DNA of 64,000 nucleotides from Kosakonia oryzendophytica (GTDB lineage: Bacteria > Pseudomonadota > Gammaproteobacteria > Enterobacterales > Enterobacteriaceae): assembly GCF_900094925.1 (NCBI RefSeq), contig NZ_FMAY01000001.1, positions 558,001-622,000 on the forward strand, in the 5' to 3' direction. The notes below the pieces were generated by a model. It saw only the letters and a program-made list of their open reading frames with translations, ran no database searches and was not told the DNA's origin. This document shows, piece by piece, positions 58,726 through 64,000 of this stretch. The position numbers and the translations under genes were made by a program. Within the stretch, counting starts at the first letter, position 1. Every line of letters starts with the position of its first letter.

Positions 58726-59844
58726 TTATTTTTCTACCTGTTGCACGTCGATGCGGCGCGCTTCATCCAGAATCGACGCTTTGGCGCGAATGCGGGCTTC
58801 AAGCTGGCTGATCATATCGCTGTTATCAAGGCGATCTTTGCGCACGCCATCTTCATACAGGCCGCTTTTCTTATTGCCACCTGTCACGCCCAGTGTAGAG
58901 ACCAGCGCCTCACCCGGACCGTTCACCACGCAGCCAATAATGGAAACGTCCATGGGCGTGATGATATCTTCCAGACGTTGCTCCAGCGCATTAACCGTAC
59001 CGATAACATCGAACTCCTGACGGGAACACGTCGGGCAGGCGATAAAGTTGATACCACGGGAGCGGATGCGCAGGGATTTCAGGATATCGAAACCGACTTT
59101 GATCTCTTCCACCGGATCGGCGGCCAGCGAAATACGCAGCGTATCGCCAATCCCTTCGGAGAGCAGCAGGCCGAGGCCAATCGCCGACTTCACCGCACCC
59201 GCGCGTGCGCCGCCAGCTTCGGTGATACCCAGATGCAGCGGTTGGTCGATCTGCTTCGCCAGCAGGCGATAAGACTCAACGGCGAGGAACACATCAGAGG
59301 CTTTGACGCTGACTTTGAACTGATCAAAGTTCAGGCGATCGAGATGATCCACATGGCGCATGGCAGATTCGAGCAGCGCCTGCGGCGTCGGTTCGCCATA
59401 TTTTTCCTGAAGATCTTTTTCCAGCGATCCGGCGTTCACGCCGATGCGGATAGGAATGTTTTTGTCACGCGCGCAATCAACAACGGTGCGAATACGTTCT
59501 TCGTTGCCGATGTTGCCCGGGTTGATACGCAGGCAATCCACTCCGTATTCCGCCACTTTCAGCGCAATGCGGTAGTCAAAATGAATGTCCGCCACCAGCG
59601 GAACGCTCACCTGCTGTTTGATCAGTTTAAACGCTTCCGCTGCGTCCATCGTCGGGACGGAAACGCGGACGATATCCGCGCCGACACGCTCAAGGGCTTT
59701 GATTTGGTTAACCGTGGCTTCAACATCCGTGGTGCGGGTGTTTGTCATTGACTGCACGGCGATAGGCGCGCCATCGCCGATTGGCACATTACCAACGTAA
59801 ATCCGTTTCGATTTCCGACGCTGAATCGGAGCCTGGTTATGCAT
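58726..59844 (-). CDS. ispG: 4-hydroxy-3-methylbut-2-enyl diphosphate synthase
   Basis: IspG carries out the next-to-last step of the MEP isoprenoid pathway. The 372 residues equal the E. coli enzyme. An N-terminal TIM-barrel (starts [12 protein letters not shown]) is joined to a C-terminal domain whose [4Fe-4S] cluster ligands are in CPTCSRQEF and in [10 protein letters not shown], where the glutamate is the fourth ligand. rodZ lies upstream on the same strand, 26 bases away, so the two are read together. Confidence 0.96.
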   Translation of the reverse strand: MHNQAPIQRRKSKRIYVGNVPIGDGAPIAVQSMTNTRTTDVEATVNQIKALERVGADIVRVSVPTMDAAEAFKLIKQQVSVPLVADIHFDYRIALKVAEYGVDCLRINPGNIGNEERIRTVVDCARDKNIPIRIGVNAGSLEKDLQEKYGEPTPQALLESAMRHVDHLDRLNFDQFKVSVKASDVFLAVESYRLLAKQIDQPLHLGITEAGGARAGAVKSAIGLGLLLSEGIGDTLRISLAADPVEEIKVGFDILKSLRIRSRGINFIACPTCSRQEFDVIGTVNALEQRLEDIITPMDVSIIGCVVNGPGEALVSTLGVTGGNKKSGLYEDGVRKDRLDNSDMISQLEARIRAKASILDEARRIDVQQVEK

Positions 59845-59870
59845 GAAAAATCTCCCGCGTTGCCCGTCTG

Positions 59871-60863
59871 TTACTGTACTGCTGATTGTTCGGCATTGAG
59901 GGTCAGACGCGCAACCTGGTTAGTTCTGATAAAACGACTCAGATCGACAGGTTTACCCTGATACTGGATCTGGACTGCTGACGGTGCGCCGATTTTCAGT
60001 TTATACGGTGCCTGGCCCGCCAGATTCAACGTTGCATCTTTACGCTGCATGCCGCTGAACAGTTTTTTGCCAGTTGCATCGCTCACTTCCAGCCAGCAGT
60101 CGGCGTTAAAGGTCATCGCCAGACCATTGCTGTTGGCTGCCGCTCCAGCAACGCCTGCCTGATCGGTCGGCAGTTGCCCGTTGTTCGCCATTGCCGCAGG
60201 CGCAGAATCAACGTTAGCCTGAGACGGCGGTACCACTGTGTTCTGGTTAGCGGTGTTTGCCAGGGCTTGCTGTGCAACCGCCGGAGCCTGAGCCGTTGTG
60301 GTCGGCGCAGGCTGCTCAACTGACGTCGAGGAGTTATCTACCGGGGCGGAAGAGGAGTCGGTATTCAGTGGAACACTCTGTTCGTTGCTGTTGTTAGCAT
60401 TGAGTTCAGCAGAGGATTGATCGGCCATGGTGCTGATCTCTTCCTGTTGCGCTTTATGGTTCTGCCACCACCAGGCGCCGGTCAGGCCTACCACCACAAA
60501 CAGCACCAGCCAGGTGAAACTCATCAGCCAGCCGTCGCGTTTTTTACGCGGCTTGCCTAAAGCGAACGTCTGCATCGGAGCCACTTTCGCGGCTCTGACC
60601 GGCGCTTGCTTCTCAATCATTGGCAGTAATTCTTCTTCGGGAATATGCACCAACCGGGCATAAGAGCGGATATAACCACGCACAAAGGTAGAAGCCAGGT
60701 CAGCGGGTGACCTGTCTTCTTCGATATCGCGTACCGTGGAAACCTTCAGGCACAAGCGCTCTGCAACCGCTTGCTGGCTGAGTCCAAGTTGTTCACGGGC
60801 GCTGCGCAGACGTACGCCAGTGGTTTGTGCTTCGTTTTGGTCGTGAGTGGCTTCAGTATTCAT
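59871..60863 (-). CDS. rodZ: Cytoskeletal protein RodZ
   Basis: RodZ links MreB filaments to the cell-wall synthesis machinery and keeps rods elongated. The 330 residues begin with a Cro-type helix-turn-helix ([20 protein letters not shown]) that binds MreB, then a basic stretch (KPRKKRDGW), one membrane helix near 112-132, and a periplasmic part that is rich in Ser, Ala, Thr and Asn before a beta-rich C-terminal domain. E. coli RodZ is slightly longer (337); the difference lies in the low-complexity linker. It is cotranscribed with ispG. Confidence 0.93.
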   Translation of the reverse strand: MNTEATHDQNEAQTTGVRLRSAREQLGLSQQAVAERLCLKVSTVRDIEEDRSPADLASTFVRGYIRSYARLVHIPEEELLPMIEKQAPVRAAKVAPMQTFALGKPRKKRDGWLMSFTWLVLFVVVGLTGAWWWQNHKAQQEEISTMADQSSAELNANNSNEQSVPLNTDSSSAPVDNSSTSVEQPAPTTTAQAPAVAQQALANTANQNTVVPPSQANVDSAPAAMANNGQLPTDQAGVAGAAANSNGLAMTFNADCWLEVSDATGKKLFSGMQRKDATLNLAGQAPYKLKIGAPSAVQIQYQGKPVDLSRFIRTNQVARLTLNAEQSAVQ

Positions 60864-61116
60864 TCGCTACAACTACTGGTACGTGAAATTAAACATTCAG
60901 GCGCGCGTGACCGCAATGCCTACACGCGCCGCGAAAAAACCGGGTCAATTAAGCCTGGACCCCTAGTATAAGACTGTCAGGCTTTGCATAACAGAACAGC
61001 TTTCAGCACTTTTTGCTAAGCCGTTGTTCCATCACTACATACTGCCTCAAAGTCAGGAGAAACGCACCGTAATTATTAATGGCCTGCATACGTACAGGCC
61101 AAATATTCGTCATTTT

Positions 61117-61145
61117 TAGAAAATGCAGCACATTCTTCGTGCTGC
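61117..61145 (-). terminator. Terminator after rlmN
   Basis: GCAGCAC and GTGCTGC pair with a seven-base loop, and the minus-strand transcript continues into AUUUUCU. Ten bases past the rlmN stop. A second weak hairpin (GGCCTG...CAGGCC) lies beyond it at 61081-61100. Confidence 0.8.
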
Positions 61146-61154
61146 GTTTTCGCA

Positions 61155-62321
61155 TTACAGTGACTTCACCGCAATCGGTTCGCCCTGCATACGCTTACGA
61201 AGGGTGCGTTTGGTACGGTCGATCACATCGCCCGCAAGCTGACCACAGGCAGCATCGATATCATCGCCACGCGTTTTACGTACAATTGTAGTAAAACCAT
61301 AGCTCATCAGCACCTTACAGAAGCGATCAATACGGCTGTTGGAGCTGCGGCCATACGGTGCGCCCGGGAACGGGTTCCAGGGGATCAGGTTGATCTTGCA
61401 CGGTGTATCTTTCAGCAACTCCGCCAGTTGGTGCGCATGCTCAGTGCCGTCATTCACATGATCCAGCATAACGTATTCAATGGTCACGCGACCCTGGTTG
61501 GCGTTGGATTTTTCCAGGTAGCGACGCACCGCCGCGAGGAAGGTTTCGATATTGTACTTTTTGTTGATCGGTACAATTTCGTCACGAATTTCATCGTTCG
61601 GTGCATGCAGAGAAATCGCCAGTGCGACGTCAATCATGTCACCCAGTTTATCCAGCGCCGGAACCACACCCGAGGTGGACAGCGTTACGCGGCGTTTGGA
61701 CAGACCAAAACCAAAGTCATCCAGCATGATTTCCATCGCCGGAACGACGTTGGTCAGGTTCAGCAGCGGCTCACCCATGCCCATCATCACCACGTTGGTG
61801 ATAGGACGGTTGCCGGTCACCTTCGCCGCACCGATAATTTTCGCGGCGCGCCATACCTGACCGATGATTTCTGACACCCGCAGGTTGCGGTTAAAGCCCT
61901 GCTGCGCGGTTGAGCAGAATTTACACTCCAGCGCACAACCGACCTGTGAAGAGACGCATAAGGTCGCGCGATCATCTTCCGGGATATAGACGGTTTCAAC
62001 GCGCTGATCGCCTACCGCGATCGCCCATTTGATGGTGCCGTCGGAAGAGCGTTGCTCTTCAACAACTTCCGGCGCGCGGATCTCAGCGACTTCTTTTAAC
62101 TTGCCGCGCAGAACTTTGTTGATGTCGGTCATTTCATCAAAGTCATCGCTGCAATAGTGATACATCCACTTCATGACCTGATCGGCACGGAAGGGTTTCT
62201 CACCTAAGTTTTTGAAAAACTCGCGCATCTGCTGACGGTTTAAATCCAGCAGGTTAATTTTTGCATCTTTATTAGGGATCGTGAGAGCGTCGTTCTCAGG
62301 TATGACAATTTGTTCAGACAT
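61155..62321 (-). CDS. rlmN: Dual-specificity RNA methyltransferase RlmN
   Basis: RlmN methylates carbon 2 of adenosine 2503 in 23S rRNA and A37 in certain tRNAs, using a radical SAM mechanism. The 388 residues contain the iron-sulfur motif [11 protein letters not shown] (CxxxCxxC), preceded by SSQVG, and GMGEPLLN for SAM binding, followed by a later cysteine in AACGQLAGD that forms the protein-RNA intermediate. E. coli RlmN is 384 residues. ndk lies upstream on the same strand, separated by a terminator. Confidence 0.95.
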   Translation of the reverse strand: MSEQIVIPENDALTIPNKDAKINLLDLNRQQMREFFKNLGEKPFRADQVMKWMYHYCSDDFDEMTDINKVLRGKLKEVAEIRAPEVVEEQRSSDGTIKWAIAVGDQRVETVYIPEDDRATLCVSSQVGCALECKFCSTAQQGFNRNLRVSEIIGQVWRAAKIIGAAKVTGNRPITNVVMMGMGEPLLNLTNVVPAMEIMLDDFGFGLSKRRVTLSTSGVVPALDKLGDMIDVALAISLHAPNDEIRDEIVPINKKYNIETFLAAVRRYLEKSNANQGRVTIEYVMLDHVNDGTEHAHQLAELLKDTPCKINLIPWNPFPGAPYGRSSNSRIDRFCKVLMSYGFTTIVRKTRGDDIDAACGQLAGDVIDRTKRTLRKRMQGEPIAVKSL

Positions 62322-62366
62322 AATTTATTCCGGCCTCGTTATTACACGTTATGGCCCCTGGAGGGT

Positions 62367-62410
62367 TAAAAAGAAGCGCCCCAGGTAAGCGTCTGCTCAT
62401 CCTGGGGCGC
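62367..62410 (-). terminator. Terminator between ndk and rlmN
   Basis: Ten-base arms GCGCCCCAGG / CCTGGGGCGC pair perfectly around a 15-base loop, and the minus-strand transcript then has UUCUUUUUAA. It closes the ndk transcript before the rlmN start. Confidence 0.88.
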
Positions 62411-62503
62411 AGCATTGTACAAATTCTGACGCACAGATACCACGTTTGCACGCGGCATTTCACAAATTAAAGTGTAAAACTCGTTACACAGTTTAACGGG
62501 TGA

Positions 62504-62935
62504 TTAGCGAGTGCGCGGGCACACTTCGCCTTCAGCGAAGAAGTAAGCAATTTCGCGAGCCGCGGATTCAAGGGAATCCGAGCCGTGGGTGCCGTTTTCA
62601 GTGAAGCTGTCAGCGTAGTCAGCACGCAGCGTGCCCGCCAGCGCGTTCGCCGGGTTGGTTGCGCCCAGCAGATCACGGTGACGCTGTACTGCGCTTTCGC
62701 CTTCCAGAACAGAGACCACAATCGGACCGGAAGTCATGAACTCAACCAGACCGTCAAAGAACGGGCGACCTTCGTGCTCAGCGTAAAAACCGCGAGCCTG
62801 TTCAACGGTCAGGTGCAGCATTTTGGTGCCGACGATTTTAAATCCTGCCGCTTCAAAGCGAGAGAAGATGCTGCCAATAACGTTTTTTGCCACCGCGTTT
62901 GGTTTGATGATGGAAAAAGTACGTTCAATAGCCAT
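62504..62935 (-). CDS. ndk: Nucleoside diphosphate kinase
   Basis: Ndk balances nucleoside triphosphate pools by passing phosphate from ATP to other NDPs. The 143 residues equal E. coli Ndk. The phosphorylated histidine is at 117 in NGTHGSDS, and the KPNAVAKNV and [16 protein letters not shown] segments bind nucleotide. The start at 62935 (MAIERTFSI) was chosen because the upstream 24 codons are not family-like. GAGG lies seven bases before. pbpC is upstream on the same strand. Confidence 0.97.
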   Translation of the reverse strand: MAIERTFSIIKPNAVAKNVIGSIFSRFEAAGFKIVGTKMLHLTVEQARGFYAEHEGRPFFDGLVEFMTSGPIVVSVLEGESAVQRHRDLLGATNPANALAGTLRADYADSFTENGTHGSDSLESAAREIAYFFAEGEVCPRTR

Positions 62936-63096
62936 GATTACCTCTGTAAGTTGTTCTGTTGTCGTACATACACATGAGTATGACCTGGCGCGGATTATAA
63001 AGAGCAACGTGAGCGTTGCCTATGGATTAAGGTAACATTTTTTTAAAATAAGACGAGCTTTAGCAACACCCTTCACTAAACTCACCATTTAACAGG

Positions 63097-63999
63097 TTAT
63101 TGCACAGTAAACTGCACCGCAGCGACCTGCCCCGCGTCATCCATCACCAATAACTGATACTCGCCGGTTTTATCAAGTTTCAGGCTAAATAAATTCTCGT
63201 GCGGCGACAGGGGTTCACCATTCAGAAACCACCAGCGGCCACCTTCCCCGCCGCTGCTTTGCACTGGCAACAGCACAAAAGATTGCCCCGGAATACGCTT
63301 AATCACCGCGCCCTCACGCACGCCACTGAGTAACAGGGGAGGCGGCGCGTTATCATTACGCGGCGGGCAGTGCTTATCTGCAGGGGGTAAACGCGCCGCC
63401 CGCCGTTCTCCTGGCGGTAGCCAGGGTTCAAGCGGCAGTGGCCAGACAATCCATGTTTTCTGTTGCGCATCCGGGCAGTCCGCCGCAACGCGTCGGCCTT
63501 CGCGGTTTAACCACAGCGGAAAATTGATGCCGTGCATCCCTTCCTGCTCTGGCATCAGCAACGTGGGGGGCTGACTGTCCTCCAGCAACCAGGTTGCCAG
63601 ACGGCGACGACAATTACTGTCTCCCTCCGGCAAACTTTGCCCGCCAGGCCAGCAAATCATTCCCTGACTGACGGATTGCGGACGCGGATCGCGCGGTAAT
63701 TTCCCCTGCTCAAGCGCCGAACGCGCCTGCAGCAGGTTGTTCACCTGGTTAAGCAGCGGTACGGCGCTGGCAAAACCGAACTGCCCGGCGACCGGCGTAC
63801 CATCTGGCCTGCCGGTCCAGATCCCAATCACGTAGCGGGCATTCACACCGATAGCCCAGGCATCACGGTAGCCATAACTGGTGCCTGTCTTCCAGGCCAG
63901 CGGCGCGACCTGCGGCAATACGGCGTCCGGCATCGGTTGCGCTTCCCCGGCCAGAATACGACGAATGATCCACGCCGCTCCCGCCGACATTAACCGTCG
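63097..63999 (-). CDS. pbpC: Penicillin-binding protein 1C, C-terminal part (partial)
   Basis: The last 300 residues of a class A penicillin-binding protein are in the window; the start is beyond the right edge. The transpeptidase motif KTGTS is seen in LAWKTGTSYGYRDAWAIG, followed by IWTGRPDGTPVAGQFG. After the catalytic domain comes the long C-terminal extension with the PB1C-specific domain (PGQSFVLLPVQSSGGEGGRWWFLN), which is known from PBP1C. PBP1C may build peptidoglycan but its transpeptidase role is debated. The E. coli gene order rlmN-ndk-pbpC is kept. Confidence 0.93.
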   Translation of the reverse strand, partial: RRLMSAGAAWIIRRILAGEAQPMPDAVLPQVAPLAWKTGTSYGYRDAWAIGVNARYVIGIWTGRPDGTPVAGQFGFASAVPLLNQVNNLLQARSALEQGKLPRDPRPQSVSQGMICWPGGQSLPEGDSNCRRRLATWLLEDSQPPTLLMPEQEGMHGINFPLWLNREGRRVAADCPDAQQKTWIVWPLPLEPWLPPGERRAARLPPADKHCPPRNDNAPPPLLLSGVREGAVIKRIPGQSFVLLPVQSSGGEGGRWWFLNGEPLSPHENLFSLKLDKTGEYQLLVMDDAGQVAAVQFTVQ

Positions 64000-64000
64000 T

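Overview
The window is a 64 kb stretch of an enterobacterial chromosome (Enterobacteriaceae, near Escherichia, Citrobacter, Enterobacter and Kosakonia). Gene order from acrD to pbpC follows the Escherichia coli map almost throughout: acrD, yffB, dapE, ypfN, ypfH, tmcA, ypfJ, purC, bamC, dapA, gcvR, bcp, the hyf operon, a formate channel, perM, bepA, yfgD, hda, uraA, upp, purM, purN, ppk, ppx, pdeF, yfgG, guaA, guaB, xseA, yfgJ, der, bamB, yfgM, hisS, ispG, rodZ, rlmN, ndk and pbpC. The products resemble their E. coli counterparts closely. The genus cannot be fixed from the sequence alone.

Regions. 1-10.6 kb holds the acrD tail and housekeeping genes for lysine/diaminopimelate synthesis (dapE, dapA), purine synthesis (purC), outer-membrane assembly (bamC), tRNA acetylation (tmcA) and peroxide defence (bcp). 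It also holds the 19-residue ypfM gene and an acetyltransferase I do not place in the E. coli order. 10.7-24.6 kb is a complete hydrogenase-4 locus, hyfABCDEFGHIJ-hyfR plus a formate channel, led by a near-consensus sigma54 promoter; HyfR is the expected activator. The channel looks like FocA rather than the expected FocB. 24.7-39.2 kb returns to the core: perM, bepA, yfgD, hda (with a CTG start), uraA-upp, purMN, ppk-ppx, pdeF and yfgG.

39.3-46.9 kb is the main accessory region. Its first part has ordinary base composition and carries a tetratricopeptide-type protein, two proteins I do not recognise, a SUKH/SMI1-like protein and an SfsB/Ner-like regulator. Its second part is distinctly AT-rich and carries two convergent genes separated by a bidirectional terminator: a PD-(D/E)xK nuclease fused to an EVE/PUA-like domain, and an OLD-type ATPase with a TOPRIM-like tail. 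The second gene lies between two 18-base direct repeats. This is the best candidate for a little-studied defence module, and it sits directly downstream of the guaA 3' end.

47.0-64.0 kb is core again: guaBA with a PurR-type operator, xseA, der, bamB-yfgM, hisS, ispG, rodZ, rlmN, ndk and the 3' part of pbpC. Inserted after xseA is a two-gene unit, a protealysin-like M4 metallopeptidase and an emfourin-like inhibitor, with an unknown small acidic protein nearby. I saw no tRNA or rRNA genes, CRISPR arrays, insertion sequences or integrases.
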